Positions 1 through 11,355 are shown, counted from the first letter of the stretch. The stretch is DNA of 64,000 nucleotides from Phocoena phocoena (GCF_963924675.1 NC_089223.1:6274881-6338880), one strand, 5' to 3'. Numbers and translations are program-made. Notes: generated by a model not told the origin, from the sequence alone.

Positions 1-409
1 GAATAGTCAGGACTTAACCAACAATCCACAAGTAATTTTTCTTTTCCCCTGCTTCCAACTGAGGACCAACCAGAGAAAGCTAAATATGCTCCCAAACCAA
101 TCACATACACTGCTCAGCTGCTACTTAGCCTCCCTCCAATGTTCCCTTGACAATAACCTCCCATCAGAAACCTCCCCTTTCTCCGTAAAGCTTTCCCGTG
201 TGCCTGACTGCCTCAGCATCACTGCCATGTGCAGGTGATGATGACTTGATGACCTGTGCAAACATCCTCCACTGGTTCTCACTGGAGTGGTCCTCATTCA
301 TTTCTAGAGTGTGCAACAGGTAAAGATATCCAGGGGCAAATATAGAAATATGTATCACATCCCTGAAAATGGGTATAAACTTTGATCAATTTGTCTAATT
401 CAGGGAATT
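1..409. other. Unannotated single-copy sequence
   Basis: AT-rich sequence with no open frame longer than about 65 codons and no repeat that I recognise. I see no gene signal. Confidence 0.5.
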
Positions 410-618
410 CATCCTCAAGAAATTAATACAAAAAAAGCAGAAAAATCTATATGAATATTCCTTGCAGCATTATTTATAATATTGAAAAAAGTAGAGCCCA
501 TCTGTCTAAAAATAGGTGTTTGGCTGAAAAAATTGTGATAAACAACAGAATAAAATAACATGTAGTCATTAAAAGTATGTAGTAGAGGAGTATTTATAGA
601 TGTGAGAAGCTTCCTCAG
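410..618 (+). mobile_element. Old L1 (L1M type) 3' fragment, part 1
   Basis: The stretch reads like the conserved end of L1 ORF2 and start of the 3' UTR: a cagcattatttataat block, then a degenerate 'gtgataaa...agaataaaataacatgtagtcattaaaa' pattern that encodes the end of ORF2 in younger copies. No frame is open. The element is interrupted by the SINE at 619-826 and resumes at 834, so it was already here when the SINE inserted. Confidence 0.6.
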
Positions 619-826
619 TTTTTTTTTTTTTTTTGCGGTACACGGGCCTCTCACTGTTGTGGCCTCTCCCGTTGCGGAGCACAGGCTCCGGACACGCAGG
701 CTCAGCGGCCACGGCTCACGGGCCCAGTTGCTCCACGGCATGTGGGATCTTCCAGAACCGGGGCAAGAACCCGTGTCCCCTGCATCGGCAGGCGGACTCT
801 CAACCACTGCGCCACCAGGGAAGCCC
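619..826 (-). mobile_element. CHR-type SINE (tRNA-derived), minus strand
   Basis: A poly(T) run at 619-634 is followed by a sequence ending ccaccagggaagcc. On the minus strand this reads as a SINE starting with the CTTCCCTGGTGG 5' motif and ending in poly(A). The tRNA-derived head has A-box-like (tggcgcagtggttgag) and B-box-like (gggttc...) pol III promoter segments. The 7-bp sequence cctcagt flanks it at 613-619 and 827-833 and is a plausible TSD. Short open frames inside (602-847, 633-842, 415-807) are SINE artefacts. The CHR family is typical of cetaceans, hippos and ruminants; the roughly 200-bp form is abundant in cetaceans. Confidence 0.9.
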
Positions 827-833
827 CCTCAGT

Positions 834-1012
834 GTGTTTTGAGGTGAAATGAGAACAAGTTATATACAGTATGAACAGCACTATCCTATTACTTTTTAAA
901 TCTACCTGCAGTGATTTCTCCCAGATGCTTTAGGCTAAGTATGGTTCATATTTTCTTCATTGTATAAATCTATATATTTGATGGTCATTATAAGAAAAAA
1001 ATTAATATTTTA
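834..1012 (+). mobile_element. Old L1 3' fragment, part 2
   Basis: Continuation of the L1 at 410-618 across the SINE. It is AT-rich 3' UTR-like sequence ending in a run of A-rich words near 1000. Divergence is high, so the right border is approximate. Confidence 0.45.
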
Positions 1013-1625
1013 TCTAATTATAAGAACAAAAAAATGCTACCCTGTTTGGTCCAACCAATTCACCATTTGTAATGGTAACATTATATGTGCTTTATTTTGA
1101 TGACATCTGCCTCAAAATGTTAAACTAGATTAATAATTACAGAAAGGAAAAAAAAATAAATCAATGGAAACAGGCTCTGTTCTCTCAGGCTATTCTATTT
1201 GAATCAAATAAACCAAAAAAAACAGCAAAAATATTAGATAAATATAAAAACAATAAACTTCTTAATAGCACCACAGAACTTAAAAGATAGTAAGAAATTA
1301 CTGAGGTAAGTTAAATTGTAAATTATATCCCTATTCTTCAACTCCAAGTGTATCCACCCCTTTGTCACACAGCCACCCTGGACCAATGCCACGCTGGCAA
1401 GCACGCTCTAAGCAGCAGCTTGAAAGGTGCTTATGGCTTTGGATTTTCTCACTTGTTTTGGAACTGGGGCCATCATCAGTTAGATCTCTTGAACCATAAC
1501 TTGCTTAATAAATAATAACCTGAAACCACCTTCACTGACCAAGCTTGCTTTAATTGTTCTTGTTAATTGCATACCTTCTAAGATTCACGAAGACTCCTTA
1601 GCATCTCCCTACAGACAACTCCTCT
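1013..1625. other. Unannotated sequence
   Basis: AT-rich to about 1320, then moderately AT-rich to 1625. No open frame or repeat recognised. The right end may belong to the LTR that follows. Confidence 0.4.
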
Positions 1626-2076
1626 GAGCTATGGGGCACTACAGTAACAGTTGCTTAAATAAGCTTTTAGGAAGCTGGAGTCAGCTCTTGTTCAGTTCAG
1701 GTCCCTGCTGGTTAAGACTAGTTGGGATGGACACCAACCCTCCAACTGTCAGAGGATCCAAAACTCCACCCTCAGATCATGCTAATGCTGCCGTTTTCTG
1801 AACGTGCATAAAATGAAGAAGCATGTAACTCAGATATGCTGCACAGAACACCAATTACTTCACCTTTTTCTTACCTCCAATCACCTTCCCCACACCTCAG
1901 ACCACCCTGTTTCTGTATCGTGTAAATATCCTGGGCCTCTTACCTTCAGGGAGGTGCATCTGAGATGTTCTCCCAACCTCTCTTGGCTGCCTCGTGAATC
2001 AAGCTTTTCTCTGCTGCAAACCTTGGTGTCTCAGTGTTTGGCTTGCACACCAGGCAAAGCAACCTGGTTCAGTAGC
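1626..2076 (+). mobile_element. Solo LTR, ERV1-like
   Basis: The sequence starts with TG (tgagctatggggc) and ends with CA (ggttcagtagca). Near its 3' end is the arrangement typical of class I retrovirus LTRs: an aatcaagcttttctctgctgcaaa block, degenerate for the polyadenylation region, then cttggtgtctcagtg and a 'caaagcaacctggttc' end. No internal gag/pol/env sequence is attached, so this is a solo LTR or a fragment. I could not read a target duplication. The 164-codon open frame across 1804-2298 runs through this LTR and into the next one and is not a gene. Confidence 0.55.
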
Positions 2077-2084
2077 AATACTTT

Positions 2085-2345
2085 CTGTGGTAGCCACGAG
2101 GGACACACGCAGGCCAGTCCTGTACAGTCCCAGGCAGAGGATGAGAGCCATGAACAACAGCATCAAATCACCGCAGTCCTGCCAGCTGACCCCGCACAAC
2201 TAAACAAACCCAAGCAAGATCCTCGGAGCCGCCTAGCTGACCACCCCAGATGCGTGAGCAATACGTGCCTATTTTTATATATCGCTGAAGTACTGTGATT
2301 GTTTGTTACACAGCATTATTACAGGAATAGAGAACAGATATCTGA
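2085..2345 (+). mobile_element. MaLR-type LTR fragment (MLT1/MST-like)
   Basis: The 3' part matches the typical MaLR LTR ending: a 'cagctgaccaccccagatgcgtgagcaa' block (degenerate 'cagctgagcc...cgtgagctaataaa'), then a gtgattgtttgttacacagcattattacaggaatagagaac end. It abuts the L1 at 2346, and its extreme end may be lost. Confidence 0.55.
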
Positions 2346-3752
2346 GCATACAGAACAGAGAGCCCAGAAATAAACCTACACACTTAAGGCCATTAATCTT
2401 TGACACAGGAAGCAAGAAAATACAATGAAGAAAAGACAAAGACAGTCTTTTCAACAAGTGGTATTAGGAAAACTGGACAGCTACGTGTAAATGAATGAGA
2501 TTAGAACACTCCTTCACACCATATTAAAAAAAAAAAAAAAAAAAAAGCTCAAAATGGATTGACGACCAAAAACTCCCAGAAGAAAACATAGGCAGAACAC
2601 TCTTTGACATAAATCATAGCAGTATTTTTTGATCTGTATCCTAAGGCAAAAGAAACAAAAGCAAAAATAAACAAGTAGGACCTAATTAAACTTAGAAGTT
2701 TTTGCATAGCAAAGGAAACCAATGACAAAATGAAAGACAACCTACTGAATGGGAGAAAATGTTTGCAAATGATATGACCAGTAAAGGGTTAATATCCAAA
2801 ATATAGAAAGAGCTCATAAAACTCAATGTCAAAATAACAAACAAACAAAAAAATTGGGCAGAAGACCTGAACATATATTTTTCAAAAGAGGATTACACAT
2901 GGTCAACAGGCAAATAGATAAATACTCAATGCTGCTAATTATCAGATAATTGTAAATCAAAACCACAATGAGATATCACCTCACACCTGTTAGAATGGCT
3001 ACCATCGAAATGTCTACAAGTAATAAATGCTGGAGAGGATGTGGACAAAGGGGAGCCCTCCTACACTGTTGATGGGAATGTAAATTGGTGCAGCCACTGT
3101 GGAAAACAGTATGGAGATTTCTCAAAAAACTGAAAATAGAACTACCATATGATCCAGCAATCCCATTCCTAAGTGTATATTTGAAGTAAATGAAACACTA
3201 ATTCGAAAAGATACACCATTGTTCATAGAAGCATTACATACAATACCCAAGATACAGAAGCAACCCTACTGTCCATTAACAGATGAATGGATAAAGAAAA
3301 TGTGGTAAATATACAATGGAATATTAACCATAAAAAGGAATAAAATTTGCAACTGTGTGGATGGACCTAGAGGGTATTATGCTTAGTGAAATAAGACAGA
3401 AAAAGACAAATTATGTCATCACTTATATGTGGAATATTAAAAAAATAAAACTATGAATGTATACAAAGCAGAAACACACAGATATCGAGAACAAATTAGT
3501 GGTTACCAGTGGAAAGAGGGAAGGGTGGGGAGGTGCAAGATAAGGGTATGAGATTAAGATATACAAACTACTACGTATAAAATAAATAAACAACGAGGAT
3601 ATATTGTATAGCAGAGGGAAATATAGCCATTATTTTGTAATAACTTTAAATGGAGTATAATCTATAAAAATATATTGAATCACTATGTTGTACACCTGAA
3701 ACTAATGTAATATCGTAAATCAACTATACTTCAATAAAAAATAAAATCTAAG
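2346..3752 (+). mobile_element. L1, 5'-truncated, 1.4 kb (L1MA-like)
   Basis: From 2346 the sequence follows the C-terminal part of L1 ORF2 (agagcccagaaataaacc, then aactggacagctacgtgtaaa, then caatcccattcctaa). The 3' UTR follows, ending in the characteristic cacctgaaactaatgtaat, caactatacttcaataaaa and an A-rich tail near 3752. Stops are scattered in all frames, and a run of about 20 A at 2525-2546 interrupts it. This is an old, dead copy of intermediate age. No TSD was found. Confidence 0.85.
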
Positions 3753-3834
3753 TGACAGTTGGAACTCAGATGATTAATTGGACGCGTAACTCCATTTTGT
3801 CCTGAGGGTATTTGCCAAATTGAATGAATTTATG

Positions 3835-4015
3835 CTTTTTTTGTATGTATATACTGCAATATGATTACCACAATGAGGACAGTTAACACATTCATAACCT
3901 CACGTAGTTACTTTTTGTGTGTGTATTGTGAAAATTTAAAATCTACTCTCTTAACAACTTTCAAAATACAGTAATATTAACTATAGTCATTGTGCTGTAT
4001 ATGCTTTTATTTTGC
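3835..4015 (-). mobile_element. L1 3' UTR fragment, minus strand
   Basis: Read on the minus strand, this matches the L1MA/L1MB-type 3' UTR: a 'gactatagttaatattactg' block, then gagagtagatttta, then a gtgaggttatgaatgtgttaactg block with a gtaatcatattgcag end. The sense-strand counterpart occurs in this window at 53030-53300. Confidence 0.6.
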
Positions 4016-4129
4016 TGCATTTACAGGGATTGGGAGAGGCCAGCGTGTGCCCCAAGGTAGGGGTGGAGTCTAAGAGGCCATCTCCCTGTCGTAGTGACTG
4101 AGGTGTTTGAAAGAGGAAGATCAAATATC

Positions 4130-4525
4130 TTTTTGACAAAAGACACCTTTTCTCTTAGGACTCAAAGAATCCCAACAAACAATTTTCCAAAAAAATAATA
4201 ACAATAATAGCAATAATAGGCAGCTCACAAGAAAAAAAAAGAGTTAAGTACATTAGGAACTAAGAAACCATGGACAAAACCTATAAGAAACAAAGAGCAA
4301 GAAAGGACTTGGAAATACATTAGATATTAGAATTCAAAGAAAACTATGCTTACTGTGGTCCAAGAAATAAAAGACAATATTTAAATTAATACCAGTTAAT
4401 AGCAAGCTATGAGAAATAACCTAGTCTTTCTGCAAAAGAATTATATATGACTTTTAGAAACAAATACTATAGCTGAAGTTAAAAATTCAAGGACTAGCTT
4501 ATGAGCACATTAGACATGACTATTT
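4130..4525 (+). mobile_element. Possible old L1 ORF1-region fragment
   Basis: The order of short blocks (agaattcaaagaaaac; aagaaataaaaga; agctgaagttaaaaattcaa; gcacattagacatga) resembles the ORF1 5' region of old L1 elements. Divergence is very high and no frame is open. It could instead be unrelated A-rich sequence. Confidence 0.35.
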
Positions 4526-4539
4526 TACTTTCTTTGTTA

Positions 4540-4920
4540 AGAAATGTTTTTGGTATATTTCTGGGTCTAAAATTCTGTGTTGATGCTCAGAAATCACATT
4601 TACAATCCCACCAACAGTATATCAGTCTGTTTTCCCAAAATCCTTGTCAATTTTATAGATAGTAATTTGTATCCCGTTATTACTTTAGTTTGCATTTCTT
4701 TGATTTTAAAAATAAAGGTTTGAGCATTTTTAAAATCCACTTATGGCCTTTTTCATATCTTCCTCTGTAAGGTGCTTATTGATATTTTGTCTCTGTTCCT
4801 ATTGAATTATGTACTTGCTTCTTATTCCACTGTAAAATATATTTTATATTACGACATTAACATTCTGTGTTTTACATATGGCAACTATTTTCCCCTTGTT
4901 CATTCTTTGTCAAAAAATGG
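4540..4920 (-). mobile_element. Old L1 ORF2 3' fragment, minus strand
   Basis: On the plus strand it shows the antisense order of the conserved ORF2 C-terminus: acaatcccaccaacagtat, ccttgtcaattttatagat, tttgcatttctttgat, gagcatttttaaaa, then a ctattgaattatgtacttg block. It is highly diverged and broken in all frames. Confidence 0.6.
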
Positions 4921-5689
4921 TTCTACTATTTCAGGAAGACCACTATTCTAAGAAACACAGGGGGAAAATCAGTGAACTAGAGAGAAGTTTGCATTTTCAG
5001 CCAAATTGAAAATGGAAATCAGATGATCACAATGATTATACTTTTTCACCATAAAGTAATCAACAATTGTAGTGACTGCCAAATCCAGTAATTTTATAGA
5101 AATTCTATTCTTTATACTGTTAATAAATGTTTAATTTTTATTGTAATATATTTGTCTAGACAGCATGTCTTTTTATTATTAGTAGAGTTCTTTACGAAAT
5201 GGATACCTAAGAAAATATTACCAGAACTGTGAATAAACCTGTGGCCTCATATAACTTCTAATTTAATAAAACAGTAAGAGTTTCCAACATAGAAATTCAA
5301 TGAATCTTCTAGTTTAGAAGCTTTGATAATTACTTATACTCATTTATAAAAGGATTAGTGTGTTTTTTCTTTTTGGTAAATTTTATCTACTTTTCTATGT
5401 CTATTCATCTACTTTGCAGTAGTCATAATTTGACCATTTTCAAAATAAAATAAAATTTCACAACGCAATTTACACATTTAACAACACAATACTAAAAGAA
5501 GTATTTACTTGCATTTTAAGTTGCATATCTTTCCATAATATTAATATTACAAATGTATTATGGAAAGAGTGAATAATGTTATACACAACATATTAGTACC
5601 AGTGTGGTTGTCTATTACATTGGTAGTTCATGATGAGGCATTGCTTAGTATTTATGCCTTACTGAAATCAAATTCTCTTGATTTGGGGC
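4921..5689. other. Unannotated AT-rich sequence
   Basis: Very AT-rich, with no open frame and no recognised repeat. I see nothing functional. Confidence 0.4.
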
Positions 5690-6105
5690 TCTCCCTGTGG
5701 CTCGTTTTAATTAATAAAATACAGTTAAATTGACAATGTGCAATTCTCACCCTAAGCCTTAAGATGCCCTTATAGCTTCTGCTTTTGTGGTCTGGGGAGC
5801 TCAATGACACCAAGTGAGTACTTTGGCTGTCTGGCTGAAGAGGCCATTCGGGTATGACACATAAGAGAAGAAGAGGTCCATCAGACTATGTGGAAGAAGA
5901 CAGATTCCTAGGCTTTCTGGCATCGGAGCTGAGCCCAGGCCTTAGCTAACACGTCAACTGATTTTAGTCACATGACTGACCACTGGCAGTATCAGCAGAA
6001 GCATCCAGCTGAACCCTGAGCAAGCTGCAAAATCATGAACACAGTAGTTTAATTTATTTAAGCTAATAAATTTTGGAGTGTGGTTGGTTATGCATGATAA
6101 AATCT
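5690..6105 (+). mobile_element. MLT1-type LTR (ERVL-MaLR)
   Basis: The layout matches MLT1 LTRs: gaagaggccattcgg, agacagattcctagg, 'ctttctggcatcggagctgagcccaggcc', actgattttagtcacatgac, gaagcatccagctgaaccc, a cgtgagctaataaa-like block degraded to 'aatttatttaagctaataaa', then ttttggagtgtggttggttatgca. No internal region is attached. The left border is uncertain. Confidence 0.65.
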
Positions 6106-6426
6106 TTATTGTATTTCCGAATATCCAATTACATGTTTTTATTGTATTCTCATTATTTCAAAAATGAGGGAGGGGAAGGTTGAGGGAGAGAACGGAGCAT
6201 AGATTTTCACAAGAAGAAATTCTTGAGTCATAAATTATATAAACCTTTCCAGAGAATCTCTTCCTTCATTTATCTTTAGGGAACCACAAACTTCTACTAA
6301 GACTTATTCTCCATTATCTCTCATTGACTTCAAAGACTCTTACTTAATAGTAATGTATTATATATTGTTGTTTTATTTTGATAACAGTGAAATGTATGTT
6401 CTTGAAACACATTAGCAGAAGAGTCC
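6106..6426. other. Unannotated sequence
   Basis: AT-rich single-copy sequence between the MLT1 LTR and the next L1. No signal seen. Confidence 0.4.
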
Positions 6427-7924
6427 AAAGTAAATGATATAAGTTCATTTGTATCATTTGTTTAGATTCCACATATAAGCAATATTTGTCTTTCTCTGTC
6501 TTACTTTCCTTAGTATGACAATCTCTAGGTCCATCCATGCTGCCGCAAGTGGCATTATTTCATTCTTTTTAATGGCTGAGCAATATTCCATTGTATATAT
6601 GCACCACATCTTCTTTCTCCATTCATCTGTCCATGGACATTTAGGTTACTTCCATGTCTTGGCTATTGTGAACAGTGCTGCAATGACCATTGGGGTGCAT
6701 GTATCCTTTCAAACCATAGTTTTCTCCAGATATATACCCAAGACTGAGATTGCTGGATCATATGGTAGCTCTATCTTTAGTTTTTTCAGGAACCTTCATA
6801 CTGTTCTCCACAGTGGTTGTATCAATTTACATTCCCGCCAACAGTGTAGGAGGGTTCCCTTTTCCCCACACTCTCTCCAGCATTTACTCTTTGTAGACTT
6901 TTTGATGATGGCCCTTAAGACTGGTGTGAGGTGATATCTCATTATAGTTTTGATTTGCATTTCTCTAATAATTAGCGATGTTGAGCATCCTTTCATGTGC
7001 CTCTTGGCCATCTGTATGTCTTTTTTTGGAGAAATGTCTATTTAGGTCTTCTGCCCATTTTTTGATTGGGTTGTTTGTTTTTCAATATTGAGCTGCATGA
7101 GCTGTTTGCAAATTTTAGCGATTAATCCCTTGTTAGTTGCATCGTTTGCAAATATTTTATCCCACTCTGTGGTTTGTCTTTTCATTTTGTTTATGGTTCC
7201 CTTTGCTGTGCAAAAGCTTTACAGTTTAATTACCTCCCATTTGTTTATTTTTGCTTTTATTTTCATTCTTCTAGGAGATGGATCAAAAGATATTGCTGTG
7301 ATTTTTGTCACAGAGTGTTCTGCCTATGTTTTCCTGTAAGAGTTTTATAGTATCCGGTCATACATTTAGGTCTTTAATCCCTTTTGAGTTTATTTTTGTG
7401 TGTGGGGTTACAGAATGCTCTAATTTCATTCTTTTACATGTAGCTGTCCAGTTTTCCCAGCACCACTTATTGAAAAGACTGCCTTTTCTCCATTGTACAG
7501 TCTTGCCTCCTTTATCGGAGATTAATTGACCATAGGTGCGTGGGTTTATTTCTGGGCTTTCTATCTGGTTTCATTGAACTATATTTCTGTTTTTGTGCCA
7601 ATACCATACAGAAACAGACTCACAGACATAGAAAACAAACTTATGGTTACCAAAGGGGAAAGGCGTGGGGGAGGGATAAATTGGGAGTTTGGGATTCACA
7701 TATACACACAACTATTTTTTAAATAGATAACCAAGGACCTACTGTGTAGCACAGGCAGCTCTGCTCAATATTCTATAATAATCGAAATGGGAAAAGAATT
7801 TGAAAAAAGAATAGATACATGTATATGTATAACTGAATCACTTTGCTGTACACCTGAAACTAACACAACACTGTAAATCAACTATAGTCCAATATAAAAT
7901 AAAAATTTAGAAAGTAAAAGATAT
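6427..7924. mobile_element. L1 with 5' inversion (twin-primed), with TSD
   Basis: One L1 insertion in two pieces. The left piece (6441-about 7604) is minus-strand ORF2 C-terminus plus the start of the 3' UTR. The right piece (about 7605-7910) is the plus-strand 3' UTR ending caactatagtccaatataaaa. In L1 coordinates the pieces are consecutive: the left piece ends (on its own strand) near gatacaaatgaacttat and the right one starts acagaaacagactcacagac. A 14-bp TSD flanks the whole: aaagtaaatgatat at 6427-6440 and aaagtaaaagatat at 7911-7924 (13/14). This is the signature of twin priming during target-primed reverse transcription. The open frames at 6515-6934, 7088-7339 and 7305-7529 are antisense shadows of ORF2. 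Confidence 0.88.
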
Positions 7925-10017
7925 AAATATTTCAAAAGCATGAAAAACACAGAATTCCCTAATTTTCTGGAGATCTATAAATGAAATTTGCAGTTACTTT
8001 CAAAACCAAGGAAACTCTAAAAGTTACTGAACAAGAGTCAAACCAGTTATTACTGGACAAAGGTCAAACCAGTTATATCTAATTTTGCACATCACGATTT
8101 AAGAAAGACACACTAGATAAATTCTTGAAGTTGAGAGATATTATTTACATATTAAACTGTTGAAATCAGGAATGTTACTGATTCAGAAGAGCACACAAAT
8201 ATAATTATGCTAGCAGATTTTGTTCACTGATTTTATTTAAGTTTTTTATGGAAAATGATACTGTTTTAATATGTAAGCACTTTTTGGCATAACTTAGCAA
8301 AGAAAGATTTTTGTAAAATAATAAGAACTGTTCTGACATGTCCCTAAATAAAAAATAATACTTAAAACTTTTCCTTGCTCTTCTCAGAATCCTAGGATCT
8401 CCAGGGGTGTCCAGGGATTTAAACATATTCTGTGAGTTCTCCTCTACTCATCACTTAACAGCACAGCAATCTGTCTCTTCTTAGTTTTGTGACAAAAGGG
8501 AAAAAATGCCTTTCCTGTAGGCAAGGTTTCCTAGCTTGATTTGGAAGTCATGAAAACACACACACACACACACGAATGCAGAATCCAGATCTTGGGTCCT
8601 TCTCTTTCCTCATGAGCGCCTGGGAAATCTGGTAACTAGACCTTTACCTACGGACATGTTTAACCTTTGGTTTTTCCCATTATGGTTGCATTTTATCCAC
8701 GACTCTACTAAAGCCATACTAGAGTGACAGTCAACTTGACTAAAACAAGCGAATGAAGACATCATCTAATAAGGAAACTGTCTCATGCCCTCTGGCTGGT
8801 AAGTGTACACAGGCTTGCTCCCTCTGTCCTGTGCATGTCATCCTGTCTACCTCATCAGCAGAGCAGAGCAAGTTATTCATGTATCAGTGTTTTCCAAATT
8901 ATGGCAACAGCCCCAGGAGACTACTTTCCCCAAAGCTTCCTCCTCCCCCTATATGCATATGCATATTCCCTGTAAATGTCAAATTCTCCAAAGAACACGA
9001 GTTTGCTTTTCTCCAGTGAAGCCTGGCTTCTCATTTCACCTTCAGCCTTCAAGAGTTTCTCTTTTTCACAAGGTATGAAATTATGTATTAACGAAGTAAA
9101 TTTTCCTCAAGAACACCAGGAACAGATGCTATATTTCTTATTGCCATCAGTTTAAATATATTAATTTATAGACCCCATTACTTTTTAACAAAAAATCTGC
9201 AGAATAAGAAGTGAAGCAACAGATGAAAGACCTTTACAGTAATTCTTATCTGTGCCCTCCCCCCCAATTTGGTCTTCAATATGTCTTTGAATTTGTTTAC
9301 AATATAGAAGATGCCAATTTTGCAGGGAATTTTCAAAGAAAAAGCAGACAGGGATAGTAAAAATTTCACTTCGTTAAAAAGCTTCACACATTTCCTAGAA
9401 AGCAAACATGCAAACACTATACTTTAACTTAGATAATTATTTTGAGGCCATTCTACAAAAAAAAAAAATCAAGTAACTGGGCATCACATTATTACTTTCA
9501 TTTGTTTAGAGTAATGGAAAAGAAATGTCTGTGCTAAAAATAGACCAATTCATAAACTGTATTTCATTTTCAAACCCATGAAGCAAGCAATGTGATCGTT
9601 TCTGAAATGAGCCAAATTCAGTGCCTTCATCCTGATTTGCAATCCATTTTAAGCAGAGGAGAAACAGGATTGTAACGAAGCACATCCTCACAGATCACTG
9701 CTACAAATCAGCACCAGCCGTGTGGAATACTTAAATTAGAGTCCACATTAAAAACTCATGTTGCCATTATTCTACCCTGAATCTCAAGTCTCAAAGCTCT
9801 TCTTACATGTTGAGATTTTTTTTCCCTATATTTCACTAGAAAAGATATGTAAATGGTGGCTTTAAAGGGAAGGTCCCCCATTTACTATACTTCCAGCCTT
9901 CCTTCCCCTCACTTGGAGCACGTGGCATTTTACTTATACTCTGAGGGGACAAATGAAGTCACCAATGTGATGCTTCCACTGCCTAACTGAAGGAAAGGAG
10001 GAGCTCAGGTTTTGATT
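7925..10017. other. Mostly unannotated single-copy sequence
   Basis: About 2 kb with no recognised mobile element. It contains a small duplication (gtcaaaccagttat at 8037-8050 and again at 8063-8076, 26-bp period), an (AC)n tract at 8555-8573 and a C-run near 9250. The longest open frames (about 90 codons near 8753-9078) show no recognisable protein. Confidence 0.45.
8555..8573. repeat. (AC)n microsatellite
   Basis: About nine uninterrupted AC units. Short, probably weakly polymorphic. Confidence 0.9.
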
Positions 10018-10064
10018 CCCTTCCTCCCTCCCTCCCTCCCTCCCTTCCTTCCTTCCTTCCTTCG
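10018..10064. repeat. (CCCT)n/(CCTT)n microsatellite
   Basis: Compound tetranucleotide tract: five or six ccct units followed by five cctt units on the plus strand, a pure polypyrimidine run. Polypurine/polypyrimidine tracts of this kind can form triplexes. Confidence 0.9.
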
Positions 10065-10129
10065 TTTCTTTTTGCAATAATCTGGCTTTCTCTTGGACCA
10101 AGTGCCATAAAAAATTAAATTGATATGCC

Positions 10130-10400
10130 GACGATTCATGTTGGCACACGCTAAAGGGGCATTTTAGGGGCGAGTGCTGGTGCGATGGCTCCATTCCCGG
10201 CTCATAAAGGGGCAATATGGAATTGGTACCAAGGGCATGAGGGCAGCGACAACAGCCAGGCAAAGGAAATGCCCTGCTTTTATGCAGAAAACAGTACAGA
10301 TGCAAGAGTCAAACAGATTATTCCTAAAAGATACACTTTGCTTTTTAATGGAGTGAACCGCACAGCATTCCGCCAAGTCTAAGCTGCATCCGATGATCTG
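10130..10400. other. CpG-retaining non-repeat block (candidate conserved element)
   Basis: About 10 CpGs occur in 270 bp (for example ccgacg, cacacg, ggcgag, gtgcga, cccggc, accgca, ttccgc, tccgat), whereas flanking non-repeat DNA has roughly one per 100 bp or fewer. No mobile element is recognised. AT-rich words such as aaaaaattaaattgatatg lie just upstream (about 10108-10128), and tttttaatggagtg lies within it. CpG retention in single-copy mammalian DNA can mark a constrained or unmethylated regulatory element. Short open frames exist on both strands but look like chance. Confidence 0.3.
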
Positions 10401-10789
10401 GTACAGAAAGGCACTTGGTTAGATCCCTGAGGAAACAAAACCAAAGGGAGCAAATGTTTCTGGTGGCCTTACTGAATTCCAGCACCACCTAATTCTGCTT
10501 CAGTCACTTTTTAAAAAATCTGATTCTACATTTTCACAGAAGAATAGACCTAAAAGGACCCCTATGACTAATTTCCAACACTACGATATGAAACATAAAG
10601 GTACAAAAACAGAAAAAAATATAGAAATGATTTGTAGTACATTTAATTTCTATTTCCATTAGCCATACTTCTTTCAGATTATTTTAACCTAGGGATGTGA
10701 TTTTTTTTTTAACATGTTTTAGCATCTGTGGTGTATTCTCCATTACCCTCTCATAGCAAAATATCTCTGACTTAGCGAAGGGGCTGCTA
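10401..10789. other. Unannotated sequence
   Basis: AT-rich single-copy sequence with short A and T runs. No signal seen. Confidence 0.4.
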
Positions 10790-10975
10790 AAGGGAGCATT
10801 TATCGTTTACTAAGGACTATGTTAGACACTTGGGTATAAGCTTATCTCGTTGCACCATCACTGCATCATCAGGGAGCTGTGATTTATCCCATTTCACAGG
10901 TAAAGAAACTAAGGATCATAAAATAAGGATAAATTAGCTTCCGTCATACAGCCAGTAAGTGAAGTTGAAATTATG
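10790..10975 (-). mobile_element. MIR SINE, minus strand
   Basis: The order of blocks matches an antisense MIR: gcatttatcgtttactaagg, ctatgttagacactt, tatctcgttgcaccatcac, atcccatttcacaggtaaag, aaactaaggatcat, acagccagtaagtgaagttg. This is an ancient tRNA-derived SINE shared across mammals. Confidence 0.8.
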
Positions 10976-11172
10976 TTCTCTCTCTTATCTAATTTTCTAG
11001 GACAAAAAATTTCTGTTTTAGAGATGTTGAACTTGCATTAGTAACTGTAATTTGTTATAATTTATTTAAGGTATGAAATCATCGATTATTATTTATTATT
11101 TTTCCCAGCTATACCAATTCAGTTCTTGGCTATAAAGGGATACAATAAATATTTGGTGAATTAAATTGAATT

Positions 11173-11271
11173 GAATTTCCATACTTTAGATAAGGCACAT
11201 TTTAGATACCTTATCTTTAAGATGAAGTATTTCAATAAGGAAGAGAGAAGAATTTCCATACTTTAGATAAG
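11173..11271. repeat. 22-bp exact direct repeat, 77-bp spacing
   Basis: gaatttccatactttagata plus ag occurs at 11173-11194 and again at 11250-11271. It is embedded in AT-rich single-copy DNA and is probably a local slippage or repair duplication. Confidence 0.85.
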
Positions 11272-11355
11272 AAATACTTTCTTAATTTGGAGAATAGCTT
11301 AATTATACAAATGCAATAGCTGTTGCAGAAGCTTATTAAAATAAGCAATTATTGT

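Noticed and set aside
415..847. Open frames of 130, 81 and 69 codons on both strands
   Set aside because: They lie in or across the CHR SINE; the same peptides recur at the other SINEs (29.5, 34.5, 56.9 kb).
1804..2298. 164-codon open frame
   Set aside because: It runs through an ERV1-like LTR and into a MaLR LTR; no known protein motif.
6515..7529. Series of plus-strand open frames
   Set aside because: They are antisense shadows of L1 ORF2 in the inverted arm.
10018..10064. Tetranucleotide tract considered as a CRISPR-like or regulatory repeat
   Set aside because: No spacers; a plain microsatellite.
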